Below, one piece after another: positions 16,730 through 25,804 of a DNA stretch of 64,000 bases. The notes under the pieces were generated by a model. It was not told the DNA's origin, did not search any database, and saw nothing but the letters and a program-made list of their open reading frames with translations. The stretch's first letter is position 1. Every line of letters begins with the position of its first letter. The DNA lies in contig NZ_WLVL01000003.1 of NCBI RefSeq assembly GCF_009707125.1, forward strand, positions 1-64,000, written 5' to 3'. Position numbers and translations under genes: made by a program. This DNA is from Arsenicicoccus cauae (GTDB lineage Bacteria; Actinomycetota; Actinomycetes; Actinomycetales; Dermatophilaceae).

Positions 16730-17218
16730 TCAGAAGAGCGTTGCGGGGACCCTCAGCACCGACTCGAAGATCCCCTCATGAGCGGGCCGTCCACCCAGAC
16801 GACGCGCGATGCCCGGGGCTGCCGGGCCGAGCTCGGTGAGGTCACCGCGCAGGTGCGTCAGCCCCTCGGCCGAGGACCACGCGAACACCTCCCGCGCCAT
16901 CTGCCCACCGATCCCGCACCGGCGGAAGGTCGGCGTCACGAACATCGTGTGCACCTGGCCCCACCGCGAGCGCCGGGGGCCGCCGAGAACGGGCAGCTGC
17001 TCGACGAGAGTGACGCCGGCGATGCCGAGGGGCCGCTTCTCGATCTCGGCGAGCCAGTAGGCGTGCGAACCGCTGCTGCGCAGCCAGGCGTCGGCGAACC
17101 GGTCGATGAACTCCGGGTCCGGCGAGGCGCCGCGCTCCCTGCCGAGCTGCAGCATCATCGCGGCAACGGCGAACGCGTCGTGCGGGCGGGCACGGCGGAT
17201 GTGGGCAGGGGCGCTCAT
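16730..17218 (-). CDS. GNAT family N-acetyltransferase
   Basis: Acetyl-CoA-dependent transferase of unknown substrate. The 162-residue product shows the GNAT order: HIRRARPHDAFAVAAMM at the start, a YWLAEIEKRPLGIAGVTL strand pair, VHTMFVTPTFRRCGIGGQMA with the R-x-x-G-x-G acetyl-CoA loop, then GLTHLRGDL. The ATG at 17218 begins MSAPAHIRR; the frame is open another 57 bases upstream but without similarity. The C-terminus (VLRVPATLF) ends where most GNAT proteins end, so it looks intact. Confidence 0.8.
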   Translation of the reverse strand: MSAPAHIRRARPHDAFAVAAMMLQLGRERGASPDPEFIDRFADAWLRSSGSHAYWLAEIEKRPLGIAGVTLVEQLPVLGGPRRSRWGQVHTMFVTPTFRRCGIGGQMAREVFAWSSAEGLTHLRGDLTELGPAAPGIARRLGGRPAHEGIFESVLRVPATLF

Positions 17219-17377
17219 GGCCACAGTGAACCACCGGTCGAGGGTCTCGGCACCTCCTCGTGACCAAACCGTCACTCCATGGGAGCGTGGTCCGTATGCC
17301 GGGACGCCCCTCCCTCACCCTGCGAGACCCCTCCTAGAGTCGCCGCAGGTCATGAGCGTCAGGAAGGGTACGTGGTC

Positions 17378-18709
17378 ATGAGCGACTGGGCATTCGAGAC
17401 CAAGCAGATCCATGCGGGGCAGACCCCGGACTCCGAGACGGGCGCGCGGGCGCTACCGATCTACCAGACCACCTCGTTCGTCTTCGACGACGCGCAGGTC
17501 GCGGCGGACCGGTTTGCGCTGTCGGACCTCGGACCGATCTACACCCGCCTCGGCAACCCGACGAACAACGCCATCGAGGAGCGCATCGCGGCGCTGGAGG
17601 GTGGGGTCGGCGCGCTGCTGCTGGGGTCGGGCATGGCGGCGACGACCTTCGCGATCCTCAACGTCGCGCAGGCGGGCGACCACGTCGTGGCCTCCCCCGC
17701 GCTGTATGGCGGGACCTACAACCTGCTGCGCTACACGCTCCCGAAGCTGGGGATCACGACGACCTTCGTCGACGACCAGGCGGACCTTGAGCAGTGGCGC
17801 GCCGCGGTCCGCCCGGAGACCAAGCTCTTCTTCGGCGAGACGATCTCCAACCCCGACCAGAAGGTCCTCGACATCGCCGGGATCGCCGGGGTCGCCCACG
17901 AGGCGGGCGTGCCGTTGTTCGTCGACAACACCGTCGCGACGCCCTACCTCATCCGCCCGATCGAGCACGGCGCCGACGTCGTCATCCACTCGGCCACGAA
18001 GTTCCTCGGCGGCCACGGCACGTCGATCGTGGGGGCGCTCGTCGATGCCGGCACGTTCGACTACGCCCAGGACCCCGAGCGCTTCCCACAGCTCAACACG
18101 CCGTCCGACAGCTACCACGGGCTCGTCTACGCCCGCGACCTCGGGGTCGGCTCGGCGCTCGGCGCCAACCTGGCGTTCATCCTCAAGGCGCGCGTCGAGC
18201 TGCTGCGCGACCTCGGCTCGGCATGCTCGCCGTTCAACGCCTTCCTCGTGGGCCTCGGCATCGAGACCCTCTCGCTGCGCATCGAGCGGCACCTCGCCAA
18301 CACCCGCCGCGTCGTCGAGCACCTGGCGGGCCACCCGCAGGTCGAGCGCGTCTACTACGCCTCGCTCGACGGCAGCCCGGAGAACGCGCGCGCAGAACGC
18401 TACTGCCCCAAGGGATCCGGTTCGGTGTTCTCCTTCGAACTCGCCGGTGGGGTCGACGCGGGGCGGGCCTTCGTGGACGCTCTTGAGCTGCACAGCCACG
18501 TCGCCAACATCGGCGACGTCCGCTCGCTCGTCATCCACCCGGCCTCGACGACGCACTCGCAGGGGTCGGACGAGGACCGCCTCGGGGCCGGCGTCACGCC
18601 CGGCCTGGTGCGCCTGTCGGTGGGCCTGGAGCACATCGACGACATCCTGGCAGACCTCGACCGCGGCCTTGCGGCGGCGGCGTCAGCGGCGGGCACCGAC
18701 CAGGCCTGA
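17378..18709 (+). CDS. metY: O-acetylhomoserine sulfhydrylase
   Basis: PLP enzyme that makes homocysteine (or methionine) from O-acetylhomoserine and sulfide. The 443-residue product starts [18 protein letters not shown], typical of Met[23 protein letters not shown] and [10 protein letters not shown] are cofactor-site segments, [11 protein letters not shown] contains the PLP aspartate, and [12 protein letters not shown] holds the PLP lysine. The ATG at 17378 follows an AGGAAGG ribosome site; the longer upstream frame has no similarity. A perfect 32-base palindrome follows the gene. The leader contains ggtcatgagcg, reminiscent of a SAM-IV core but too short to be a complete riboswitch. Confidence 0.93.
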   Translation: MSDWAFETKQIHAGQTPDSETGARALPIYQTTSFVFDDAQVAADRFALSDLGPIYTRLGNPTNNAIEERIAALEGGVGALLLGSGMAATTFAILNVAQAGDHVVASPALYGGTYNLLRYTLPKLGITTTFVDDQADLEQWRAAVRPETKLFFGETISNPDQKVLDIAGIAGVAHEAGVPLFVDNTVATPYLIRPIEHGADVVIHSATKFLGGHGTSIVGALVDAGTFDYAQDPERFPQLNTPSDSYHGLVYARDLGVGSALGANLAFILKARVELLRDLGSACSPFNAFLVGLGIETLSLRIERHLANTRRVVEHLAGHPQVERVYYASLDGSPENARAERYCPKGSGSVFSFELAGGVDAGRAFVDALELHSHVANIGDVRSLVIHPASTTHSQGSDEDRLGAGVTPGLVRLSVGLEHIDDILADLDRGLAAAASAAGTDQA

Positions 18710-18718
18710 GGACTCGAC

Positions 18719-18750
18719 ACGGCACCCACCCCCCGGGGGGTGGGTGCCGT
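18719..18750. terminator. Perfect palindromic bidirectional terminator between metY and thrS
   Basis: A 16-base arm (18719-18734) is followed directly by its exact complement (18735-18750), with no spacer. It lies between two convergent genes and could stop transcription from both sides. Confidence 0.85.
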
Positions 18751-18802
18751 CGGTCATCCTGCGCCGGTATGCCGAGCGCGTGCCGTCAGGCGCGAGCGGC
18801 GC

Positions 18803-20908
18803 TCAGGCAGTCTCGGCGGTCGTGGTGGGCTCAGCGGGCTCGACCGCCTCGGGCGACGCCTCGGGCGAGCCGATAGGCGCGGTCATGACCTGCTCACGGG
18901 ACTCCACGGACCGCACGATCTCCTCGACAGCCTGTCCCACCGGGATCCCGTTGCGCTGCGACCCGTCGCGGTAGCGGAAGGACACCGCCCCCGCCTCGAC
19001 GTCCTCGCCCCCCGCGATGAGCACGTAGGGCACCTTGGACTTCGAGGCGTTGCGGATCTTCTTGGGGAAGCGGTCGTCGCTGTGGTCCACCTCGACCCGC
19101 ACGCCCCGGCGGCGCAGCTGACGCGCCACGTCCTCCAGGTAGTCCGCGAAGTCCTCGGCCACCGGGACGCCCGTCACCTGGACCGGGGACAGCCACACCG
19201 GGAAGGCCCCCGCGTAGTGCTCGACCAGCACCCCCATGAACCGCTCGATCGACCCGAACTTGGCCGAGTGGATCATGACCGGCTGCTTGCGGGTGCCGTC
19301 GGCGGCCTGGTACTCCAGCCCGAAGCGCTCCGGCTGGTTGAAGTCGTACTGGATGGTCGACATCTGCCAGGTGCGGCCGATGGCGTCGCGGGCCTGCACC
19401 GACACCTTGGGGCCGTAGTAGGCGGCGCCGCCCGGGTCCGGCACGAGCTCGAGACCCGACTCGAGGCACACCTGCTCCAGCACGCGGGTCGCGGCCTCCC
19501 ACTGCTCGTCCGAGCCGATGAACTTGTCCTTCTTGGCGCCCTCGGCCTCCCGCGTGGACAGCTCGAGGTAGAAGTCGGACAGCCCGAAGTCGCGCAGCAG
19601 CCCGAGCACGAAGTCCAGCAGGTGCTTGATCTCCGCCGGCGCCTGCTCGGCCGTGACATAGGAGTGCGAGTCGTCCTGGGCGAAGCCGCGCACGCGCGTC
19701 AGCCCGTGGATGACCCCGGACTTCTCGTAGCGGTAGACCGAACCGAACTCGAAGAGCCGCAGGGGGAGCTCGCGGTAGGACCGGCCACGGGAACGGTAGA
19801 TGAGGTTGTGCATCGGGCAGTTCATCGCCTTGAGGCGGTAGTCCTGACCCGGCTTGGTCACCTCGCCGGCGTCGTTGCGCTCCTCGTCCACGTGCAGCGG
19901 CGGGAACATCGTGTCCGCGTAGTACGGCAGGTGCCCGGAGGTGTGGAAGAGCCCGTCCTTGGCGATGTGCGGGGTGCCGACGTACTCGAAGCCCTCCTCG
20001 ATGTGCCGGCGCCGGACGTAGTCCTCCATCTCCCGCTTGATGATCCCGCCCTTGGGGTGGAACACGGGCAGGCCGGAGCCGATCTCGTCGGGGAAGGAGA
20101 ACAGATCGAGCTCGACGCCCAGCTTGCGGTGGTCGCGCTTCTCGGCCTCGGCGAGGCGGTCGAGATAGGCGCGCAGCTCGTCCTTGCTGGGCCAGGCCGT
20201 GCCGTAGAGGCGCTGCAGCTGCTCGTTGGCCTGGTTGCCGCGCCAGTAGGCGGCGGCGGAGCGCATGAGCTTGAAGCCGTTGGCGATGATCTTGGTGCTC
20301 GGCAGGTGCGGGCCGCGGCACAGGTCGCCCCACGCGACGGTGCCGTCGCGGCGGACGTTGTCGTAGATGGTGAGCTCGCCCGCGCCGACCTCGACGCCCG
20401 CTCCGGCGTCCTCGTCGTCGTGGGTCATCGAGCCCTTGAGCCCGACCAGCTCGCACTTGAAGGGCTCGCCCGCAAGCTCCTCCAGCGCCTCGGTCTCGCT
20501 CACCACGCGGCGGCGGAAGGTCTGCCCCTCGTTGATGATCTTCTGCATGACCTTCTCGAGGGCCTTGAGGTCCTCGGGCGTGAACGGCTCGTCCACCTGG
20601 AAGTCGTAGTAGAAGCCGTCGCGGACCGGCGGTCCGATACCGAGCCTGGCATCGGGGTTGACCTGCTGCACGGCCTGCGCCATCACGTGCGCGCAGGAGT
20701 GCCGCAGCACGTCGAGGCCGTCGTCGCTGGCGATGTCGACGCCCTCGACCTGATCGCCGTCGCGCAGCTCCGTGGCCAGGTCCTTGAGCTCGCCACCGAT
20801 GCGGGCCACGACGATGCGGCGGTCGTCGGCGAACAGGTCGGCGGCAGTCGTGCCTGCCGTCACCGTTCGCTCGTCTCCAGCGATGTGCACGGTGATGTCG
20901 GCTGACAC
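18803..20908 (-). CDS. thrS: Threonine-tRNA ligase
   Basis: Charges tRNA-Thr. The 701-residue protein has the N-terminal TGS-like domain (about 1-65), the editing domain with [11 protein letters not shown] (about 70), and the class II core: the zinc-site cysteine in MNCPMHN, histidine in QDDSHSYV, and histidine in [17 protein letters not shown] (motif 3). The anticodon domain ([12 protein letters not shown] onward) is complete. A variable tail rich in Pro/Glu/Ala follows residue 675. Upstream (20959-20977) is a hairpin; no T-box is recognisable. Confidence 0.98.
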   Translation of the reverse strand: MSADITVHIAGDERTVTAGTTAADLFADDRRIVVARIGGELKDLATELRDGDQVEGVDIASDDGLDVLRHSCAHVMAQAVQQVNPDARLGIGPPVRDGFYYDFQVDEPFTPEDLKALEKVMQKIINEGQTFRRRVVSETEALEELAGEPFKCELVGLKGSMTHDDEDAGAGVEVGAGELTIYDNVRRDGTVAWGDLCRGPHLPSTKIIANGFKLMRSAAAYWRGNQANEQLQRLYGTAWPSKDELRAYLDRLAEAEKRDHRKLGVELDLFSFPDEIGSGLPVFHPKGGIIKREMEDYVRRRHIEEGFEYVGTPHIAKDGLFHTSGHLPYYADTMFPPLHVDEERNDAGEVTKPGQDYRLKAMNCPMHNLIYRSRGRSYRELPLRLFEFGSVYRYEKSGVIHGLTRVRGFAQDDSHSYVTAEQAPAEIKHLLDFVLGLLRDFGLSDFYLELSTREAEGAKKDKFIGSDEQWEAATRVLEQVCLESGLELVPDPGGAAYYGPKVSVQARDAIGRTWQMSTIQYDFNQPERFGLEYQAADGTRKQPVMIHSAKFGSIERFMGVLVEHYAGAFPVWLSPVQVTGVPVAEDFADYLEDVARQLRRRGVRVEVDHSDDRFPKKIRNASKSKVPYVLIAGGEDVEAGAVSFRYRDGSQRNGIPVGQAVEEIVRSVESREQVMTAPIGSPEASPEAVEPAEPTTTAETA

Positions 20909-20958
20909 AGGTGTCTCCAGTTCGTTCTCGTATGACGTCCCGCTGCCTCGCGGGCGGC

Positions 20959-20977
20959 CGTCACCGCTGCGGTGACG
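20959..20977 (-). promoter_or_regulatory. Inverted repeat in the thrS leader
   Basis: cgtcaccgc (20959-20967) and gcggtgacg (20969-20977) form 9 bp arms around one base, about 50 bases before the thrS ATG. It could be an operator or leader hairpin. Confidence 0.35.
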
Positions 20978-21038
20978 TTCTTCCTAGGCTATCGGGCAGG
21001 GCAACCGGGTTCGGTCAGGATGACCTCCCGCCGAGTGG

Positions 21039-21413
21039 TCAGAAGGACGCGCAGCAGCGCACGACGCGCGCCTGGTCCCCCACCAGCAGATCGCCGCCCT
21101 TGACGGTCTCGGCATACAGGCCCTCGCAGGCGCTCGGCTTGCACCCCAGCCGCACCACCACGTCACCGATCCGCAGCTCCTGCCCCTCGAGGGCGGCCAG
21201 CTCGTCGTCGCTCATGTCGAGGACCAGGTTGGCGCGCAGGTCGCCGGCTGCCTGCGTGGCCGTGGCGACCAGGAGCGGGTGCCGCTTGGCGCGGTCGCCG
21301 ACGAGGCCGGAGTCGGTGAGCACGGCCTGGCGCAGGGGACGGCCCGGCTCACCCTTGACGGGATAGACGGCGATGTCGGTGAGGGGCCACACGGGCGTGA
21401 CGCTGGATGCCAT
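21039..21413 (-). CDS. Small MOSC-domain-like protein
   Basis: The 124-residue product resembles a shortened MOSC domain, the sulfur-carrier fold of molybdenum cofactor sulfurase C-termini. DIAVYPVKGEPGRPLRQAVLTDSGLVGDRAKR is the characteristic opening, and LRIGDVVVRLGCKPSACEGLYAETVKGGDLLVGDQARVV corresponds to the MOSC core with a conserved cysteine. No molybdenum cofactor gene is nearby, so the substrate is unknown. Ends CCASF, leaving a Cys-Cys pair at the very C-terminus. Confidence 0.65.
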   Translation of the reverse strand: MASSVTPVWPLTDIAVYPVKGEPGRPLRQAVLTDSGLVGDRAKRHPLLVATATQAAGDLRANLVLDMSDDELAALEGQELRIGDVVVRLGCKPSACEGLYAETVKGGDLLVGDQARVVRCCASF

Positions 21414-21530
21414 GGGTCAAGCGTGCACCCCCAGCACCAACCAGGGCCAATCCGCGCCGCCAGCCGGATCGACCCGGTCGGCAACGCCAGAGGGACCGGC
21501 ACGCCCACAGCGTCCGGCCCCTCTCGATGA

Positions 21531-21607
21531 TGGTGGACGTGAAGGGACTCGAACCCCTGACCTCTCGCGTGTGAAGCGAACGCTCTAACCAACTGAGCTA
21601 CACGTCC
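21531..21607 (-). tRNA. tRNA-Val (anticodon CAC)
   Basis: Full cloverleaf on the minus strand: acceptor GGACGTG pairs with CACGTCC, D arm GCTCAGTTGGTTAGAGC, anticodon stem TTCGC/GCGAG with loop TTCACAC, T arm with TTCGAGT loop. The CCA end is encoded (77 bases including CCA). It reads valine codon GUG. Confidence 0.93.
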
Positions 21608-21673
21608 AGGTGCCGCCGCAGCGGACAACTACGGCATCGTATCCGGTGTCGGGGTCCAGCACGAAATCGGGTC

Positions 21674-22078
21674 TCAGGGCAGCAGATCGACCAGGACTCG
21701 CTCCACCGGGTCGGGCAGCCAGGCGGGCACGCCGGTGAACGCCATGGTGGTCAGGACGACCAGCCCTACGAACGCCGCGGTGGCCAGGCCGACGGCCGCG
21801 CGCACCCACACCGGTTGCCGCAGGAGCCAGTCGTTCCACCTCCGCAGGTGCCCCATCCCCCACCCGTGCAGCCGCTGGGCCCACGCGAACTCCGTCGCCC
21901 AGACGAGGACGCCGAGAAAGACGATCAGCCACCCCGGCCCGGGGAACGGCACCAGGATCAGACCGACCACCACGATCACCAGGCCGACCGCCCCGACGAC
22001 CGCCCGATACACGGCGTGGCTGCGCGGGTCCGCCCTGAGTCGCCGCCTCCAGGCCCAGTCACGCTCCGTCATGTTCAC
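21674..22078 (-). CDS. PGPGW-motif membrane protein (TIGR02611-like)
   Basis: 134-residue membrane protein with unknown function. Residues about 24-60 form two adjacent membrane helices carrying the family mark PFPGPGWLIVFLG; a third hydrophobic segment lies at about 95-117. The N-terminus is basic (ERDWAWRRRLRADPRSHAVYR). Such proteins are common and uncharacterised in actinobacteria. It is divergently placed from the sigma factor gene with a 203 bp spacer. Confidence 0.75.
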   Translation of the reverse strand: MNMTERDWAWRRRLRADPRSHAVYRAVVGAVGLVIVVVGLILVPFPGPGWLIVFLGVLVWATEFAWAQRLHGWGMGHLRRWNDWLLRQPVWVRAAVGLATAAFVGLVVLTTMAFTGVPAWLPDPVERVLVDLLP

Positions 22079-22151
22079 GCCCCCTTTGCGCGTTGCTGCA
22101 CGTCGATGACCCGATTCGTCTGGTCACAACCTGTGTTTCCACCAAAGGTGG

Positions 22152-22175
22152 GGTTGCGCCAGCATCCGTGGGTAG
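22152..22175 (+). promoter_or_regulatory. Candidate SigB/SigF-type promoter upstream of the sigma gene
   Basis: ggttgc (22152-22157) and gggtag (22170-22175) separated by 12 bases resemble the GTTTAA-N12-15-GGGTAT pattern recognised by SigB/SigF-type factors, 107 bases before the start codon. It would allow autoregulation. The -35 match is weak. Confidence 0.35.
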
Positions 22176-22281
22176 TATCGCTGACAAGGCTGGCACCGAG
22201 GGCGTCCCCTAGCGGGTACCGGCTGGCCCGCAGGTCTAGAAGACGGCCTGTCTTACCCCGACAACGATCGAGGTTCCCCTG

Positions 22282-23100
22282 TTGAGCAAGTCTTCTCATC
22301 ACATCGTCTTCGGCCTGCCGCACGTCCGGCCCGTCGGTGACGGCGAGTCCGAACGACTTCTCGCCACGATCCCCGACCTCGCCGCCGAGGAGCGCCAGGC
22401 CGTCTACAACAAGGTCATCTCCGACAACCTGTCGCTCGCCAAGCGGCTCGCGAGCCGCTACCGCAACCGTGGCGAGCCCGCCGACGACCTCGAGCAGGTC
22501 GCCAACCTGGGCCTGGTCATGGCCGTCCTGCGCTACGACCCCTCCCACGGGGTCAGCCTCATCGACTTCGCCACCCCCACCATCATCGGTGAGCTGCGCA
22601 AGCACTTCCGGGACAAGTGCTGGTCCGTGCGCCCGCCGCGCCGGCTGCAGGAGCTGCGTCCCCGCGTCCGCGAGACCCAGCAGGAGCTGGAGCAGAAGCT
22701 CGGCCGCGCCCCCACCTCCACCGAGGTGGCCGACGCCCTGGGCCTGACGGCGCAGGAGCTCGCCGACGTCGAGCGCGCCGCCACCGGCTACCAGCCGCTG
22801 TCGCTCGAGCACCCGACCGGCGAGGGCTCGTCCACGACGCTGGGGCACCTGATCCCGGACGACGACGACGACCTCGCCAACCTGATGAACGAGATGACCG
22901 TCCACACGCTCCTGGACTGCCTGACCCCGCGCCAGCGCAAGATCATCGAGCTGCGCTACTTCTCGGAGATGACGCAGCAGGAGATCGCCGACGAGATCGG
23001 TGTCAGCCAGGTGCAGGTCTCGCGGCTGCTGTCCCAGATCCTGCGGCGCCTGCGCCACGTCCTGGACATCCAGCGGATGCCGGTGCGCCCGGTCGCCTGA
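22282..23100 (+). CDS. RNA polymerase sigma factor, SigB/SigF/SigG subfamily
   Basis: Alternative sigma factor of the general-stress/differentiation group. The 272-residue product has region 2 (LAKRLASRYRNRGEPADDLEQVANLGLVMAVLRYDP, the last part binding the -10 element), region 3 with RLQELRPRVRETQQEL and a short linker, and region 4 helix-turn-helix TQQEIADEIGVSQVQVSRLL. Only a TTG codon at 22282 fits as start because no ATG/GTG precedes the conserved region in frame; GAGG stands about 8 bases upstream. No anti-sigma or anti-anti-sigma gene is adjacent, unlike Bacillus sigB or mycobacterial sigF. Confidence 0.9.
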   Translation: MSKSSHHIVFGLPHVRPVGDGESERLLATIPDLAAEERQAVYNKVISDNLSLAKRLASRYRNRGEPADDLEQVANLGLVMAVLRYDPSHGVSLIDFATPTIIGELRKHFRDKCWSVRPPRRLQELRPRVRETQQELEQKLGRAPTSTEVADALGLTAQELADVERAATGYQPLSLEHPTGEGSSTTLGHLIPDDDDDLANLMNEMTVHTLLDCLTPRQRKIIELRYFSEMTQQEIADEIGVSQVQVSRLLSQILRRLRHVLDIQRMPVRPVA

Positions 23101-23122
23101 GCCGCAGCCCCTCCCGTATGTC

Positions 23123-23163
23123 GAAGGCCCGGTGCTCTCACGTGGTGAGGGCACCGGGCCTTC
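23123..23163 (+). terminator. Hairpin terminator after the sigma factor gene
   Basis: gaaggcccggtgc (23123-23135) pairs with gcaccgggccttc (23151-23163), with an inner 4 bp extension, about 20 bases after the stop. Confidence 0.8.
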
Positions 23164-23231
23164 GTGACGCCAGGACGTCCCGCCAGGGTTGAGCCCCGGC
23201 GGCCACGATCAGGACCTCGGCCCCAGACGCA

Positions 23232-23273
23232 CGAACCCCCTCTGGTCGCATCGCTGCGGCCAGAGGGGGTTCG
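23232..23273 (-). terminator. Hairpin terminator after tRNA-Val (copy 1)
   Basis: cgaaccccctctgg (23232-23245) pairs with ccagagggggttcg (23260-23273), and an inner cgca/tgcg stem leaves a four-base loop. It lies 3 bases past the tRNA-Val 3' end on the minus strand. Confidence 0.85.
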
Positions 23274-23276
23274 CTG

Positions 23277-23351
23277 TGGTGGGCGATACTGGGTTTGAAC
23301 CAGTGACCTCTTCCGTGTCAAGGAAGCGCGCTACCGCTGCGCCAATCGCCC
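23277..23351 (-). tRNA. tRNA-Val (anticodon GAC), copy 1
   Basis: Acceptor GGGCGAT/ATCGCCC, anticodon stem CTTCC/GGAAG with loop TTGACAC, T arm with TTCAAAC, CCA encoded; 75 bases including CCA. Identical over its whole length to the copy at 27538-27612. Confidence 0.93.
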
Positions 23352-23356
23352 TAGGG

Positions 23357-23384
23357 CGAGGGGCGCGATCTCTCGCGCCCCTCG
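23357..23384 (-). repeat. Perfect 12 bp hairpin between tRNA-Gly and tRNA-Val
   Basis: cgaggggcgcga (23357-23368) pairs with tcgcgcccctcg (23373-23384) around the loop tctc. It lies where the second tRNA cluster has tRNA-Cys, and may act as a terminator for tRNA-Gly or a processing site. Confidence 0.8.
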
Positions 23385-23388
23385 TCGG

Positions 23389-23461
23389 AGCGGACAACCG
23401 GGCTCGAACCGGCGACCTCAACCTTGGCAAGGTTGCGCTCTACCAACTGAGCTATGTCCGC
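23389..23461 (-). tRNA. tRNA-Gly (anticodon GCC), copy 1
   Basis: Acceptor GCGGACA/TGTCCGC, D arm GCTCAGTTGGTAGAGC, anticodon stem CAACC/GGTTG with loop TTGCCAA, T loop TTCGAGC; discriminator T, CCA not encoded (73 bases). Identical to the copy at 27779-27851. Confidence 0.93.
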
Positions 23462-23463
23462 CT

Positions 23464-23480
23464 GCACCACGCCGTGGTGC
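23464..23480 (-). terminator. Short hairpin after the penicillin-binding protein gene
   Basis: gcaccacg (23464-23471) pairs with cgtggtgc (23473-23480), between the stop of the PBP gene (23526) and tRNA-Gly. It could end the PBP message or belong to the tRNA promoter region. Confidence 0.45.
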
Positions 23481-23525
23481 GCGTAGAAACGATAGCCGAT
23501 GGGTGACGTGCGGCCCAAATCGAGG

Positions 23526-25802
23526 TTACGGGGCGTCGGGCAGCCGGACGGTCAGGTCCGAGCCTGCGCTGAGCGTGATCGTGGCCTTGCCCGACAGACC
23601 CACCGCCGTGCCAGGCGCCGGGGCCTGCGCGGCCACGACGTCCTTGGGCCGCAACGGATCTGGGCCCGCCGCCGTCGGTGCCAGCGTGACGTCGAAGCCC
23701 GAGTCCTGCAGCACGCGGACGGCCTGGTCGCGCCCCAGGCCCCGGACGTCGGGCATGACGGCGTGGGTGCCGGCCAGCTCGGCGGGCCCGACGGGCGCGA
23801 AACCCTGGACCGGGAGCCCCTCGTGCATGGACCGCATGGCGTCCTGCCAGATGGGTCCGGCCGCCGTGGAGCCGAAGACGGAGCCGATGCGGCGGCCGTA
23901 GAGCTGCACGCTGTCGATGGGGTGCTTCTGGCCTCCGCGCGGATCCCCCACCCACACGGCGGTCGCGAGCTGGGGGGTGTAGCCCGCGAACCACACGGCG
24001 GCGTTGCCGTCCATGGTCCCGGTCTTGCCGGCGACCGGGCGCCCGATCGACAGGCGCTTGCCGGTGCGGTACGGGTCGGGGCCGTCGATGGTCTCCGCGA
24101 GACCCGCGGTCACGGCGTCGGCGATGCCCGGCCGGATCTCCTGGTGGCACTGCGGGTCGGGCGCCTTGCGCGGCTTGCCGTCGGCGCCGGTGATGGCCAC
24201 GATGCCGACCGGCTTGCACACCCTGCCGTGGGCCGCGAAGGACGCGTAGACGGAGGCCACCTGGATCGGTGACGCGTCGTGCGTCCCCAGGGTCGTGGAC
24301 CCCTCGTCCGCCCCGATCTTGTCGGCGGGCAAGGTCATCCCGAGCCGGTTGGCCATCTGGACCACCTTGGGCACGCCGACCTGCTCCTCCAGCATGACGA
24401 ACCACGTGTTGGACGAGCGGGCGAGCGCCTGACCGGCCGTGAGCCGGCCCGCGTCGGCCGCCATCGAGTTGCGGTATCCCCCAGGCGGATAGCTCAGCTT
24501 GTCCGGGCGGTAGCGCGCGGGCGCGTCCTGGACGCCGTTGACGGGGAAGCCGCCCTCGAGCGCCGCGGCATACGTGATGGGTTTGAAGGTCGAGCCCGGC
24601 TGAAAGGCCGTCAGCGCCGGATAGATCTGGTTGGTCCGGCCCTGCCCCAGACCGAACGAGCGGTTCTGCGCGAAGGCCACGACCTGCCCGGTCCCGGGCT
24701 GCACGACCGCCACCCCGGCGGCGAACTGGTTGTCACGCCCGAGCGCATCGTCGGCGGCGCGCTGGGCCTGATCGGCGAGCCTCGGCTGCAGAGCGGTCCG
24801 GATCGTCAGCCCGGAGTTCATGAACCGACGTCGCTGCGCCGGGGTGGCGCCGAAGGTAGGGTCCCGCTCGAGCGTGTCCCTGACCCACTGGCAGTAGAAG
24901 GGGTAGCGGCTGGCCGTGCACCCGTTGGCGGCCTCGGACGGCTTGAGCCCGAGCGGGGTTCGCTGCGCCTGGGCCGCCTCCGGCGCGGTGATGACCCCCG
25001 TGTCGCGCATGCGTGCCAGCACGACGTTGCGGCGCTTCAGCGCCTGCTCGGGGTGCACCATCGGGTTGTAGCCGTAGGGGTTCTGGACCAGACCCGCGAG
25101 CAGCGCGGCCTGGGTGAGGGTCAGTCGGGACGCCGGGACGGAGAAGAAGTGCTGTGCGGCCGTGCCGATGCCGTAGGCGCCGTCGCCGAAGTAGGCGATG
25201 TTGAGGTAGCCCTGCAGGATGTCGTCCTTGCTCATGGTCCGGTTGAGCGCCGCCGCGAGCTTGGCCTCCTGCGCCTTGCGCGTGATCGTCGTCTCGGTGG
25301 CCCGCGCGCGGTCCTGCGGCGTCTCGGCGTTGTTGAGCAGGACGTTCTTGACGTACTGCTGCGTGAGGGTCGACCCACCCTGGCGGCCCCCGTCCCCGGC
25401 GTTGTTGACCAGCGCGCGCAGGGTGCCGCGCAGGTCGACCCCGCCGTGCTCGTAGAAGCGGTCGTCCTCGACCGCCACCACGGCCCGGCGCGCGACGGGG
25501 GCGACCTGCGCGAGAGGCAGCTCGACGCGGTTCTCGGAGTAGAACGTCGCGACGATGCTGCCGTCCGCCGCGAGGATCGTGGACCGCTGCGGCACCGGCT
25601 CGATGGGCAGCGTGGTCGGCAGCGCGTCCCAGTAGTCCGCGACGCTGTTGGCCGCGGCGCCGGTCATCATCACCGCGGGCGCGGCCGTGGCGGCGGCCGC
25701 GAGACCGGCCACCGCCGCGACACCGACCAGCCGCGCCATGAGGGCACGTCGCCGAGGGGCGGGCTGCCGGCCGCCAGGCCGGTCGTCGTACGGGATGGTC
25801 AT
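23526..25802 (-). CDS. Bifunctional penicillin-binding protein 1 with PASTA domain
   Basis: Membrane-anchored peptidoglycan synthase with glycosyltransferase and transpeptidase activity. The 758-residue product has an N-terminal membrane segment (about 23-52), the GT51 domain with catalytic Glu in AVEDDRFYEHGGVD (about 112), GGSTLTQQYVKN (about 140) and KAQEAKLA; and the transpeptidase domain with PGSTFKPIT (Ser/Lys, about 400), SSN (about 466) and VAGKTGT (about 601). One PASTA domain (VMPDVRGLGRDQAVRVLQ) ends the protein; such domains bind muropeptides or beta-lactams. ATG at 25802 is 2 bases after the stop of the coiled-coil gene, so they are cotranscribed. Comparable to PonA2-type enzymes. 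Confidence 0.95.
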   Translation of the reverse strand: MTIPYDDRPGGRQPAPRRRALMARLVGVAAVAGLAAAATAAPAVMMTGAAANSVADYWDALPTTLPIEPVPQRSTILAADGSIVATFYSENRVELPLAQVAPVARRAVVAVEDDRFYEHGGVDLRGTLRALVNNAGDGGRQGGSTLTQQYVKNVLLNNAETPQDRARATETTITRKAQEAKLAAALNRTMSKDDILQGYLNIAYFGDGAYGIGTAAQHFFSVPASRLTLTQAALLAGLVQNPYGYNPMVHPEQALKRRNVVLARMRDTGVITAPEAAQAQRTPLGLKPSEAANGCTASRYPFYCQWVRDTLERDPTFGATPAQRRRFMNSGLTIRTALQPRLADQAQRAADDALGRDNQFAAGVAVVQPGTGQVVAFAQNRSFGLGQGRTNQIYPALTAFQPGSTFKPITYAAALEGGFPVNGVQDAPARYRPDKLSYPPGGYRNSMAADAGRLTAGQALARSSNTWFVMLEEQVGVPKVVQMANRLGMTLPADKIGADEGSTTLGTHDASPIQVASVYASFAAHGRVCKPVGIVAITGADGKPRKAPDPQCHQEIRPGIADAVTAGLAETIDGPDPYRTGKRLSIGRPVAGKTGTMDGNAAVWFAGYTPQLATAVWVGDPRGGQKHPIDSVQLYGRRIGSVFGSTAAGPIWQDAMRSMHEGLPVQGFAPVGPAELAGTHAVMPDVRGLGRDQAVRVLQDSGFDVTLAPTAAGPDPLRPKDVVAAQAPAPGTAVGLSGKATITLSAGSDLTVRLPDAP

Positions 25803-25804
25803 CG

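Noticed and set aside
20909-21030. Possible T-box in the thrS leader
   Set aside because: No specifier loop or T-box sequence visible; only a 9 bp hairpin.
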